Shown: one piece after another, positions 11,601 through 21,033 of the stretch
How positions within the stretch are numbered: position 1 is the stretch's first letter
Layout: each line of letters begins with the position of its first letter
Assembly: GCF_027409185.1 (NCBI RefSeq)
Contig: NC_084472.1
Span: 18,090,524 to 18,154,523, forward strand
DNA: 64,000 nucleotides
Reading direction: 5' to 3'
DNA from: Cynocephalus volans
Lineage: Eukaryota; Chordata; Mammalia; Dermoptera; Cynocephalidae
Made by a program: the position numbers and the translations under genes
The notes under the pieces: generated by a model
Database searches by the model: none
Told to the model about the DNA's origin: nothing
Seen by the model: the letters and a program-made list of their open reading frames with translations, nothing else

Positions 11601-14600
11601 CTCTGCCTGGAATGTTGCTTCTTTTAAAATACATTTTATAAGGTTTGTATTAGACTTTTGTGTTCCCAAGGCTGGCTGGTTAGCTCAGTTGTTTATAGAG
11701 CATAGTGCCGGTAACACTGAGGTCTGGGGTTCCATCCCTGCACTAGCCAGCAAAAAATAATAATAATAATTTTTGTTCCCTATTAGATTGTAAAGTCCCT
11801 GAGGATAGAGGGTGGGGTTTCCATGTCTGATTATCTTGGGTAAAAAATATGTGGGAAAAGGGAAGGGTGGTTCAGGGAACCAAAATTTTACCTCACTAAG
11901 GCGTTCACTGTCAGCATAACATTTTGGAATATTTTCTTATGTCTGAGTCTTTGCTTTAATAATATTGTATATTTAATTTTATATTTAAAGTCCACTGATT
12001 CTTCGCTCATAGTAGGTGTTCTAAAAATTTGCAAAATTTCAAAAGAATTGATGAGCCAAATGAAAGAAAATGCTATGTGAACATGTTTGCACTCTCTGAA
12101 ATATTTAAATTATAAATAACTTTTTAACATGTAGATCCAGAGTCTGAGTAAACCAAGGTAAATGTGAAGTATTAAACATATTATTTGTGGGTATGCTAGT
12201 ACCTTGCAATACCAATTGTTGTGGAAGGAAATCAGTACAGTTATAAGGTTGTGATATGGTCTGTGACTGTATCTAAGGAAGTGTAATTGCTGCCCTGTTA
12301 AAATTCTATAAACAGTGATTTATTCTGCTCTCTTCAGGGCACTGTGTTACATGTTATGGAGGAGCCAGAGTGGTGTTCTTGCCTTTTAGGAACTCAAAAT
12401 CTAGTGATGGAAGACAGACATAAATAATGTGATTCAAGGTTTGCCTAACATAAAGTAGGCACTTAATAAATGGACGTCTCAGGGGAAAAGTTTCGGTAAA
12501 CTGTGGGAGCAAAATCTAGTAAAAATCCAATTCTCTCTCCACTGACAACCACTGTTACAAGTTTCTTATATCTTATATAAATATATATAAATATGAATAC
12601 ATATTCTTTCAGTTTTCACATGGGGATAATCCTAATATCTACCATAGGGATATTGAGGATTAAATTTAAATTACTGAGGGAGCCGGCCTGTGGCTTACTT
12701 GGGAGAGTGTGGTGCTGATAACACCAAGGTCACGGGTTCAGATCCCTATATGGGGATGGCCGGTTAGCTCACTTCGGAGAGCGTGGTGCTGACAACACCA
12801 AGTCAAGGGTTAAGATCCCCTTACCGGTCATCTTTAAAAAAATAATAATAATAAAATAAAATAAAATAAATTACTTAGGATGCAGTTCCTCAAACATGGA
12901 AAGACCTCATAGATCTTGTTTTTTCCCTCTCCCTACATGAATCAGTTTCCCTGTTTTAGTCCGGTTTCTGTTGATATAACAGAATACCTGAGACTGGTTA
13001 ATTTATAAAGAGAGGAGTTTTATTTAGCTCATGGTTCTGGAGGCTGGGAAGTTCAAGATAGGGTGGCTGCATCTGGTGAGGACCTCATAACATGGCGGAT
13101 GGCGTCACATGGCAGGAGCATGTGCAAGACTAAGCATGTGCAAAAAAGACAGGGCACAAAGGAGGCTAACCTGCTCTGATGCAAACTAACAGTCTCTCCA
13201 GAAAGACATTAATCTAACTAAACTGCTTAATTACCTCTTAAAGGCCTCATTCTCAATATCCCCACATTGGGGACCAAGCCTCAACGTGTATTTTGGTGGG
13301 GACAAACCATATTCAAACCATAGCATTCTGCCCCCAGCCTCCCAAAACTCATGTTTTTCTCACTATGCAAATTAAAGTCATCATGTCCCAATAGCCCCAA
13401 AAGTCTCCACTCTTTCCACCTTCCACTCAAAAATTCCAAAGTCTCATCTGAGACTGGGAGCAAACTCCTTTCAGCTTTAGCCCGTAAAATCAAAACAAGT
13501 TGTCTGCTTCCAAAGTACAGTGGTGGGACTGGCATAGGATAACAGTCCCCAAGGAGTTTCAAGAGCATATTCACTTTAGGAAAGAAGAGGACTTTTTCCT
13601 TCTCTTACTGGGAGGAAGGAAGAGAGAATTAGTAACACTGAAAATTTTAGGTGGAATTTGGGAAAGTTGAGAGAATTCATGTTTTCTGACCTTAACGTTT
13701 TTGTTTTTTTTTTCGGTGGCTGGCTGGTATAGGGATCGAACCCTGGACCTTGCTGTTGTCAGCACCACATCCTAGCCAATTGAGCTAATGGCCAGCCCCT
13801 CACCTTAACTTTCTAATGAAAGAAATTAAGTAGGTCTTTAATCATTCCCATTTGTTCAGATGTAATTTGGTGAAGTTTCCAATAACCAGGTGTTTCTGCT
13901 ATAATGCTGTATATTTGTCCTGAAAAACCTTGATTTGTATTTTGCAAAAATCTCATAATAAAAATAATGGCTAAATGGGAAAAATAGGTTGGGGCAGACC
14001 ACTCAAAACATGTGCAACTAGATAATCAAATTATTAACAAAAATAGTAATAATCCTTTAAAAAAAAAAAAGCACAGTTAAGAAGGTATGTTAAATTCCTA
14101 GTAATAAGGAAAAATACTACAGTTAAGTATAGGACTTTAAAAACAAAGGTGAAGATAGCTTGGTGGAATGGGGATTGTAAGGAAGTTACCAGGACAATGG
14201 GAAAACCATGTAATAAACAGCTGCCAAACCTAAGAGAGGAGGACAGTACAGAGGGCAATGGGCCTAAAGCATATGTAGTCAGAATACCTCTTGTGCATTC
14301 ACTTCTGTAAGCATACCTAATTGTAAAAGATTGGCATACTGGGAAAAATCTCCATGAAGGAAAGATTGCTGATTTATACTGGCATTATCCCCATTTACAA
14401 GTTGCACATGTGCTAAATTGTGTCACTGTAGCAGAACACAAAGTACTCTTTTATAATACAATATTTACAGTCTTCATAGATAGTTAATTGGTTGCCTTCC
14501 TTATCATGCTAATAATTGCTCTTTTTTCCCCCCTCCTTTAGGTGTAGATGTTAGCATGAATACACATCTTAAAGCTGTGAAAATGACCCTGAAGAACAGA

Positions 14601-17482
14601 GAACCTGTACAGCTGGAAACACTGAGTATTCGAGGAAATAACATTCGATATTTTATTCTACCAGACAGCTTACCTCTGGATACACTACTTGTGGATGTTG
14701 AACCTAAGGTGAAATCCAAGAAAAGGGAAGCCGGTGAGTTTGAAGGATTAAATGCTTTTGTGAATGGTTGTATTTATACCCTAATCTACTCAGAATATAA
14801 ACATTTGTGAGCAACACAGGTTTTTTAGTTGTTTAAAATTCCCTGTGTTTGCCATGAGTGCTTACAGTATTTATTATAGCTCCTGGTGTTGCTGTTGAAA
14901 AGATTGCTGTCTTTCTTGTCCAAAGTATTGGTATTTCTTGTTTCTTTGTGCATGGCCTAGTTCCCCAAACTCTCTTCTCTGGAAGATTGGAAATTTGCTC
15001 TTTATTCCTGGTTATCTGAAATTCTAACATTTCCTTCCCACTGCCCCTTCCTTCCCCTCTGTTTTGTTTTTCTGGGTAGTTGGCGAACTCTTACAATGTG
15101 GATATTCTTTACAGCTAAGAAATTTACTAGTATAACTTTGATAATTTCTTTCTTTTTGCTTGCTCTGTTTCTTCCTGTAATTCTTAAATAATCTGGCCTT
15201 CTGACTGAGCTTTTTTATTTTTCTCTCTCTTTGCCTTTTTGTTTTATTTTCTGAGCAATTTCTTTGACTATCTCTTCCAATCTAGCACATACTTAATTTT
15301 CAAGCCTCCTTGTTCTCTGATAATTTTTCATAGATCCTGTTCTTGTTTTAGTGAATGCAATGTTTTCTTATCACTGGTTAGATGATAATTAAAATTTTGC
15401 TTTTTTTTTTTTTTTTTTTTTTTAAAAAGATGACCAGTAAGGGGATCTTAACCCTTAACTTGGTGTTGTCAGCACCACGCTCAGCCAGTGAGCGAACCGG
15501 CCATCCGTATATGGGATCCGAACCCAGGGCCTTGGTGTTATCAGCACCGCACTCTCCCGAGTGAGCCACGGGCCGGCCCTAAAATTTTGCATTTTGAAGT
15601 TTTAGTCTGTCCTTGGCATTATTTTGTTTTCTCTGGTTTCTCTTTTCATTTGATCTTTTTATTTGGTCTTTTATGTTGAAGGCTTTACTTAAGTAACTTC
15701 AGCGTTGGCCATGTATTATTATTTAATGAGGACACTATAAAGGGAAGTTCTGGGCAAGGAGGCTGTACTTCTCATCTAGTGGGTCTCACTGTAGTGTTGA
15801 GAAGTGAGTTGGCCTCTTCACTGAGACCCAAAATTTCAGAATCTGGAAGTCTTTTCTAGAGCTGGTTTTCTCATGAAAAGATTCCAGTTGCCCACCTTGT
15901 GAGGCATATGTCTGGTAGCCAGCATTATAGGAGCAGGGCAGGAAAAAAGGGCTGGGTATTTTGTAGATGTGCATTTAATATTGTGACTTTGAGTCTTTTC
16001 TGCCCTCGTACCCATGGTAAGAAATATACTTTGCATCATGACCCACTCATGTATAACTGAAACAAAAGTCTCATGAAGAATTAGTCATAATACATACAAA
16101 TGCCCTTAAGTTCCCCTATTTGATTCTCTTTCATTAAAAAAAAAAAAAAAAATTAGAAAAGCTACAACTCATAGCTTGAAAATGATTGGTTTAACCCCAC
16201 TCCTCCCCCGCAGCCCTGTGCCTCATATTGCTCTCTACTTGGCAAGTATTTTCAAATATGAGGCCTTTCTGCTTCAAAGTCCTTAGGCTTATCCTACCTT
16301 TTCTTTCCTACCTACCTGTTAGGGAAATAATGATTGGTTTTGCAAGGTGGGGAAAAGGACTGGCCAGTCAAACTGATTTCACATAAGATTGTCAACCATT
16401 TTTTTCTGTTTTCAACCTGCTTCCTCGTATCATTTCACCCTTTGCTTCTAAGATCCTAAGTTTTTCAGAAGTTATTCTTCCTTTACTAAATATTTACAGT
16501 TCATAATCTACATTCTGACTTAGAAATTTGTTAAAATCTTTCATCTATTGTGTTTTCTCTGGTTTTCTTTATCCTTAAGGGTAAAAATGGTAAATACCGT
16601 TTTTATTCCTTTTCTATCATGAGTAGTATTTCAGAAGGAATTGACGATAAGTATGGTCAATCTGCCTTGTTTTAACAGAAGTCCTAGACTTATTCTTTAT
16701 TGCTTTGAATAGTAAGACTAGAATCAATGGGTAGAAATTTAGAATGTGACTAACTTCAGCTACATGGCAGGATTTTCTAATATTCATTGCTGTCTGAAGA
16801 TGAAATAAGTTTATTTGGGTGATGATTTTTTTGTCACTGTGATAGTCAACTGGAATTAGGGTAACCAGGTGACAAAGACATTGCTATGTGGGTTAAAACA
16901 CTAGATTATGATTGGGTCAAATGACTTTTAAGGTTCTGAAGAGTTATGAATTGTTATTTGCTGTAATATATTTAAAAGTTCCTGCTTTGAATTAACTTGC
17001 TTAGGTTCTAGTCAGTAACCAAAAATCTGGCATAAAGAGTTCATGTTCTCTTTCATTGATATACCTCTTTCATCTTCATTTGCTGTTCATTTCATGGTGA
17101 ATTTGAGAAATACAAAGAAAAAATATTTTAAAACTTGACAAATTTCTCACTAAGTAAAGTGAAACAGATATTATAATAAAGAATCTCCTTAGGCCAGCAG
17201 TTCTTGGTTCTACATGATAATGTGTTGGCGGGGGGCAGAGGGGTACTCAGGTCTAATACATTTGAGGAGAAAATCTGAGTTTACTATAGCTGCTAAGTAA
17301 GAAATATGAAGGGGGGGCAGGTATGTGTGTAAATGCTGTTTGTGGTAGTCAAGTAACATTAGTGCAGAAGATAATTGAACTTGCTTTGTTTTTCTTTTCC
17401 TTCAGTTGCAGGAAGAGGCCGAGGCCGAGGTAGAGGAAGAGGACGTGGCCGTGGCCGAGGAAGAGGGGGTCCTAGGCGATAA
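5353..17482 (+). CDS. SNRPD1: SNRPD1: small nuclear ribonucleoprotein Sm D1 (four exons)
   Basis: Joining 5353-5366, 11294-11370, 14542-14733 and 17406-17482 gives 119 codons plus TAA, the usual length of Sm-D1. The product is a core Sm protein of the U1, U2, U4 and U5 spliceosomal snRNPs; with D2, B, D3, E, F and G it forms the seven-membered ring around the snRNA Sm site. Sm1 spans exons 2-3 ([17 protein letters not shown], then MNTHLKAV) and Sm2 lies in exon 3 ([21 protein letters not shown]). The C-tail has a KKR basic stretch and nine Gly-Arg pairs ending GGPRR, the known site of symmetric arginine dimethylation and SMN binding. All introns have GT-AG ends and phases agree. The reading matches the human protein as I recall it. 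The frame is intact and this is the source gene, not a processed copy. The gene is convergent with ABHD3. Confidence 0.98.
6347..6566 (-). mobile_element. Dimeric tRNA-Ile SINE with C/G-rich tail and target-site duplications
   Basis: The SINE body is 6359-6554 on the minus strand: two tRNA-like units, the left one beginning GGGCCGGCCCGTGGCTCAC and the right one ending at the GTCATC segment. The duplications AACTTTTAGTTC at 6347-6358 and 6555-6566 are exact. Oddly, the tail is not poly-A: plus-strand 6360-6393 is almost pure C with a few A, so the tail strand is G-rich. Confidence 0.92.
7186..7199. repeat. Poly-G run (14 G)
   Basis: An uninterrupted run of 14 G on the plus strand in intron 1, followed about 70 bp later by a poly-T run (7270-7283). 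It is a potential length-polymorphic or G-quadruplex tract. No flanking element explains it. Confidence 0.8.
7320..8400 (-). mobile_element. Old LINE-1 fragment, minus strand
   Basis: Diverged sequence resembling the ORF2 C-terminal part and 3'UTR of an old mammalian LINE-1 (L1M type), for example the TTGATTACTGTAGCTTTA segment near 8320. It is interrupted by a SINE at 7911-8070. A second, poorer tRNA-like trace lies near 7640-7670. Subfamily and edges were assigned by eye. Confidence 0.65.
7902..8078 (-). mobile_element. Monomeric tRNA-Ile SINE with duplications
   Basis: Body 7911-8070 on the minus strand: a GGGCTGGCCCATTAGCTC head, a tRNA-like middle with a short internal duplication (GGGTCTGGCAGT twice, near 7981-8005), and a tail of TTTA and TTTC repeats on the plus strand. 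TAAAAGCT flanks it at 7903-7910 and 8071-8078. Confidence 0.85.
8430..8885 (+). mobile_element. Probable L2 fragment
   Basis: Contains the L2-like 3' block CTAGACTTTGAGCTCCTTG near 8793-8812 and a pyrimidine-rich upstream segment. It is old and diverged. An 86-codon frame here is incidental. Confidence 0.5.
8955..9149. mobile_element. Short inverted-repeat DNA transposon (mariner/Tigger-type MITE)
   Basis: It starts CAGGTTGAGTATACCTTATC and ends with the approximate reverse complement (GGATTAGGGATGCTCGATC). The short body with no ORF indicates a non-autonomous Tc1/mariner-like remnant. The family resembles a common mammalian element, but I cannot name it with certainty. Confidence 0.7.
10040..10985 (+). 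mobile_element. Old LINE-1 3' end with internal tandem duplication
   Basis: Resembles the 3' part of an old LINE-1, including the typical GTGGAATACTATCCATC-like and AATGAATTATGACATTTTC-like segments at 10710-10755. It contains the duplicated 117-bp block at 10206-10439. Confidence 0.6.
10206..10439. repeat. Perfect 117-bp tandem duplication
   Basis: Bases 10206-10322 are repeated without any mismatch at 10323-10439, starting TACAATCTCTTGGGAAAG. Perfect identity inside an otherwise decayed LINE-1 means either a recent duplication or an assembly error. Confidence 0.95.
11294..11370 (+). CDS. SNRPD1: SNRPD1 coding exon 2
   Basis: Acceptor TATAG, then 77 coding bases from the third base of Arg5 to the first base of Gly31, donor GTATGG. 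It encodes the N-terminal helix and first strands of the Sm1 motif. Confidence 0.97.
11670..11769 (+). mobile_element. Monomeric tRNA-Ile SINE
   Basis: GGCTGGCTGGTTAGCTCAGT head (tRNA-Ile A-box side), a GGTTCCATCC B-box-like segment, CCAGC end and an AATAAT tail. The flanks TTTTGTGTTCCC and TTTTTGTTCCC look like diverged duplications. Confidence 0.85.
12667..12875 (+). mobile_element. Dimeric tRNA-Ile SINE with duplications
   Basis: Two tRNA-like units in tandem (12676-12750 and 12757-12834), each with A- and B-box-like segments, then GGTCATCTTT and an AATA/AAATA tail. TAAATTACT flanks it at 12667-12675 and 12867-12875. It is a good reference copy of the dimer class. Confidence 0.92.
12952..13325 (-). 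mobile_element. Solo ERVL-MaLR LTR (MST/MLT1 type)
   Basis: On the minus strand it starts TGCTATGGTTTGAATATGG and ends near ACTAAAACA, the typical ends of mammalian MaLR LTRs. No internal retroviral sequence is attached, so it is an old solo LTR. Confidence 0.75.
13689..13809 (-). mobile_element. Monomeric tRNA-Ile SINE with duplications
   Basis: Body 13697-13800 on the minus strand: GGGCTGGCCATTAGCTC head, GGTTCGATCCC B-box, A-rich tail. ACCTTAAC flanks it at 13689-13696 and 13802-13809. Confidence 0.87.
14542..14733 (+). CDS. SNRPD1: SNRPD1 coding exon 3
   Basis: 192 coding bases, from Gly31 (second base) to the first base of Val95, donor GTGAGT. It carries the rest of Sm1, the variable loop, and all of Sm2 including the RGNNIRYF strand that contacts snRNA in the ring. 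An unspliced read-through frame ends soon after the donor. Confidence 0.97.
14734..17405 (+). other. SNRPD1: SNRPD1 intron 3
   Basis: A 2.7-kb intron (GTGAGT to TTCAG) with one dimeric SINE (15401-15579). In 14820-15380 and 15600-17400 I see AT-rich unique sequence, a poly-A run at 16136-16152 and G-rich runs near 17228 and 17310, with no further gene. Confidence 0.9.
15390..15590 (-). mobile_element. Dimeric tRNA-Ile SINE with duplications
   Basis: Body 15401-15579 on the minus strand, two tRNA-like units with a long A-tail. TAAAATTTTGC flanks it exactly at 15390-15400 and 15580-15590. Confidence 0.94.
17406..17482 (+). CDS. SNRPD1: SNRPD1 coding exon 4 (Gly-Arg tail and stop)
   Basis: Acceptor TTCAG, then 77 bases encoding V-A, nine Gly-Arg pairs and GGPRR, ending TAA at 17480-17482. 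The purine-rich GR tract is the arginine-methylated tail. Confidence 0.97.
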
Positions 17483-17590
17483 TGTCTCTCAAGATTACTG
17501 TTTCAGAGTGATAATTGATGTGGGGTAATTTTTGTACAGGTTTTGTTTGTTTATGTCAGTTTTTAATAAACATAAATGTGGAATAGAGTT
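17483..17590 (+). other. SNRPD1: SNRPD1 3'UTR, proximal polyadenylation signal
   Basis: AATAAA at 17565-17570 lies about 83 bp after the stop, so a short 3'UTR ending near 17590 is likely. Unique sequence continues to 18435, and a second AATAAA occurs at 18740-18745. A longer isoform is possible, but it would have to include the SINE at 18454-18607. Confidence 0.75.
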
Positions 17591-18435
17591 GTCTACTCAC
17601 TACATCAAATTAAAGTTTTAGTAGTTTTCTGTATATTCATAAAATTACCGCATGAGAGCTAAGCATTTCTACTGGGCAGTTTCATTCTTAGATGAGTAGG
17701 CTTTAATATTTTGAACTAAAATTTTCCTTTTATGATGAATATATAGAAAATGTATACTTTTTTACTTTACATGTCATGAATATTGCTTTACTCTGACTCC
17801 ATTGAATTAAGTTCTTTTCAGGATCCCCGAAATGTAAAATCATTGTGGAATGGGATCTTAAATTCATTCTCCCTTCCTGAGTTTTGGAGGAGACTTAATT
17901 ACTTGGTAAAAGGTGATAGCTGTCTTCTAAATGAGGAATCATTGACTTTGTTGTCATTGTTAATGTTTTTTGTTTTCATTTCTTTTGCTTTTTAATAGGT
18001 TCCCAATAGAATTTAGTTTTATATTCTCCTGAGTTGAAACTGTAGATAATGCTCACTGGATTGTCATTTGTGAGCAGTGTCGAAACCTCTTGTTAATGTG
18101 TAATGTACCTGTCAGTGGCTACTTTATCAAGTACCTTTACAAGGAGTCCTTTAAGAACAAAAGGGAAAATACCTACCTTGTTTGACAGCAAAATGTTTCT
18201 TTCCACTACTAAGGATTTTTTAAATAGTTTTAATGGATTAAGCTTAGAGAACAATAACTCTCAGTGTATACAGTTCCTGGCAAAGTTTACTGCCATTCAT
18301 TTACATGCTAGGGAAAAAAAAACTAACTTAGAGGATGTAGGGGACCTAAATCTGTATTTGTTTCATTATGCATGTAGGTTTTTGTTATGTTTTTTAGATA
18401 AGAAGGAAATTTTCCGCAAAGATTGTTATCTTTTT

Positions 18436-18625
18436 AAAAAGTTGAGGCCCTGAGGGCCGGCCCGTGGCTCACTCAGGAGAGTGTGGTGCTGATAACACCA
18501 AGGCCCCAGGTTCGGATCCCATATAGGGATGGCCGGTTAGCTCACTGGGTGAGCGTGGTGCTGACAACACCAAGATCCTCTTACCGGTCATCTTTTTTTT
18601 TTTTTTAAAAAAGTTGAGGCCCTGA
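18436..18625 (+). mobile_element. Dimeric tRNA-Ile SINE with 18-bp duplications
   Basis: Body 18454-18607, starting GGGCCGGCCCGTGGCTCACT, ending GGTCATC followed by a T-run and a short A-run. The T-run looks like a retained RNA polymerase III terminator. The 18-bp sequence AAAAAGTTGAGGCCCTGA flanks it exactly (18436-18453, 18608-18625). Confidence 0.95.
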
Positions 18626-18901
18626 AAGAGGGTTACATAAATTGAAAGATAGCAGCAATGTGTGTGGGGGGGTGTGTGTTTTAAAGAATTTACCATAAAA
18701 CTTGTGAAATACTTATATTTTTAAGTATCTTGAATCATCAAATAAATTCAAATACTTCCTAGTTATCCCACAGTTGATTTGTTTTTTCTGTTGTTTATAA
18801 GTCATTGAGTGATCACATAGTAATTAGCTATTTTATCACAAATTATCCAGCAGTGGTCAGACAATTTTATCACAAATTCTGTGATTCAAAAATGGGGGAT
18901 A

Positions 18902-19078
18902 GGACAGGCCCGTGGCTCACTTGGGAGAGTGTGGTGCTGATAACACCAAGGCCACAGGTTCGGATCCCTATATAGGGATGGCCGGTTAGCTCACTCAGGA
19001 GAGCATGGTTCTGACAACACCAAATCAAGGGTTAAGATCCCCTTACCGGTCTTCTTTTTAAAAAAAAGGGGGGGGAGA
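18902..19078 (+). mobile_element. Dimeric tRNA-Ile SINE
   Basis: Two tRNA-like units, GGTCTTCTTTTT end, A-run followed by a G-run. Flanking GGGGGATA and GGGGGAGATA may be imperfect duplications. Confidence 0.88.
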
Positions 19079-19210
19079 TATATGAAATCCGTGATGATTA
19101 TGACAACTTTATATTAATAGTCTTTAAAAGTTAATATATTAAAGTTGAACGAGCATGACAAAATAACCAATATGTAATTTTTCTCCATACCTTTTGTAAA
19201 TTAAGAAGCT

Positions 19211-19262
19211 AGTGGGGTTTGGATCACCATACTGGCTAGCCACAAAAAAAAAAAAAAAAAAC
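19211..19262 (+). mobile_element. 5'-truncated tRNA SINE remnant
   Basis: Only a GTTTGGATCACCATACTGGC-like 3' portion and a poly-A run are visible. Identification is by similarity to nearby monomers. Confidence 0.5.
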
Positions 19263-19558
19263 TGGGGGAATAAATATCTGGATCTCGTTCTTTTCCATTT
19301 TCTGATCTGTTAGTGCTCCTATTGGTTATACCAAGCAGAAAGCTGAAGGAAAGGGAACCCGGTCATGCAGCAGGGTAAAGAGATTTGAAGGGGTCAGATA
19401 GAAAAGACCTGTGCAAGTAGTGAATAAATACAGTTGGCTCCTTCCCTTAAGGAGCTTATAGATTAAAAGAGAAGCGGGTGTTAAATTAAAATTGATAAAT
19501 AATTGTGAATACTCCTATGAAAGAGTACAGTATTTCATAATTTGTGTGTATTGGCAAC

Positions 19559-19656
19559 TTTTTTTTTTTTGCAACTGTTTGGCACAAGGATTGAACTGTG
19601 GACCATAGTGTTATCAGCACCATGCTCTAACCAACTGAGCTAAGTGGCCAGCCCGG
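19559..19656 (-). mobile_element. Monomeric tRNA-Ile SINE
   Basis: On the minus strand: GGGCTGGCCACTTAGCTCAG head, tRNA-like body, A-tail represented by the T-run at 19560-19570. Confidence 0.82.
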
Positions 19657-19757
19657 CAGCTATTTTAAGTCAAATGTCATAAACATAAAAGATTTTAACT
19701 ATGTGTTTTGGGGGGAGTTTTAATGTCTAGGATGTTTGCAGTATGAAACCAGTTTAG

Positions 19758-19952
19758 TAACAGTTTATTTATTTATTTATTTTTTTAAAAGACCGGTAAG
19801 GGGATCTTAACCCTTGACTTGGTGTTGTCAGCACCACGCTCTCCCAAGTGAGCAAACCGGCCATCCCTATATAGGGATCCAAACCCATGGCCTTGGTGTT
19901 ATCAGCACCACACTCTCCCAAGAGAGCCACAGGCCGGCCCTTAATAACAGTT
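19758..19952 (-). mobile_element. Dimeric tRNA-Ile SINE with duplications
   Basis: Body 19768-19942 on the minus strand, head GGGCCGGCCTGTGGCTCTC. TAACAGTTTA flanks it at 19758-19767 and 19943-19952. Confidence 0.93.
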
Positions 19953-20690
19953 TAAATGTAAGAATAAACTACAGTGGATATTAGATTGAGTTTATTCCCC
20001 TAGAGGTCATCATTTCGTTTTTTGGCTTAAGTTGTGTGAAGAAAAAACTATTTGAGCTGATTACCATCATTAGCTATAAAGGAAGTACTGCAGCGTGAAT
20101 ATTGAACAGACTAGACTTTAGCATGTTTCTCTTGACCCCCTCCCCCCAAAAAAGGGCATTTAGGATCGTACTGCTGGTGCATTTTGCACATATCTGATAT
20201 CATTTAAAGCTCGAGATTTCATACATGAAATTTAGTTTGTTTTTTTAAAGAAATTTATTATGAGTATAGATAGAAAACCTTAAATGAAATAATAGCAAAT
20301 CAAATTTCACATTATCTTTTAATCTCTCATAATTGTATTGGGTTATTCAAGGATGGCTTAGTATTTTGAAATGTATTAATATAGTCAGCAATTAAAGAAA
20401 ATTTGTGTGATCACCTATAGTGGATGTCAGCAGGATATTTAATAACATGTAGCACTTGTTCCTGAAGAGCTAGCCTAGGAGAGACCTCTTTAACGTGAAG
20501 ACTGTCTTTCATAAACCAATAAGAGACATTTTCATTTGATTCAGCTTACTGTCTCTGTGTATTTTATACCTAAAGTATTACATAATTTTTAAAGCTGTAC
20601 TTGAACATTTGGCTAAAGGAAAATATGTTAATCTAAGTACTCACCCCACCTACATTATCTCTGACAAAGAAGAAAATTTATCCACTCCTC
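19953..20690. other. Intergenic sequence, nothing recognised
   Basis: AT-rich unique-looking sequence between a SINE and an old LINE-1. I see no coding potential and no repeat I can name. Confidence 0.5.
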
Positions 20691-20995
20691 ACTTGATGGA
20701 TAGACATTTGGATTATTTCTACTTTTTGACTATTATGAATAATACTGCTGTGAACATTCATGTGTAAGCTTCTGTTGAAGTATGTATTCAGTTCTCTTGA
20801 CTACACTTAAAGTGGAATTGCTGGGTCATTATGGTAATTCTGTTTAATACTTTGAGAAACTGCTAGACTGTTTTCCAAAGTGGCTACACCATTTTACATT
20901 TCCACCAGTAATGTATAAGGGTTCCCATTTCCACATTCTCATGAACACTTATTATTACCTGACATTTGGATATTATCCTTCGTTGCCATAACAGT
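20690..20995 (-). mobile_element. Old LINE-1 fragment
   Basis: Contains the segments typical of decayed LINE-1 ends read antisense: GATTATTTCTACTTTTTGAC, GTGGAATTGCTGGGTCAT and GGCTACACCATTTTACATTT. It stops just before the composite element. Confidence 0.65.
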
Positions 20996-21033
20996 AAGAA
21001 ACGCAATATCCATGTTGTGCCAAGTTATTGGAT

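Larger units (their letters stand above)
11371..14541 (+). other. SNRPD1: SNRPD1 intron 2
   Basis: A 3.2-kb GT-AG intron with a pyrimidine-rich acceptor (CCCCCCTCCTTTAG). It holds SINEs at 11670, 12676 and 13697 and an antisense MaLR LTR (12952-13325). In 11770-12660 and 13810-14530 I see only unique AT-rich sequence. Confidence 0.9.

Noticed and set aside
14556-14810. 84-codon plus-strand frame starting [10 protein letters not shown]
   Set aside because: It is SNRPD1 exon 3 read through the donor site into intron 3, not a separate gene.
18454-18607. Possible tRNA-Ile genes (here and in the other SINEs)
   Set aside because: The A- and B-box-like parts are tRNA-derived, but the units are fused, lack an intact acceptor stem and anticodon loop, and end in A-tails with target duplications, so they are SINEs.
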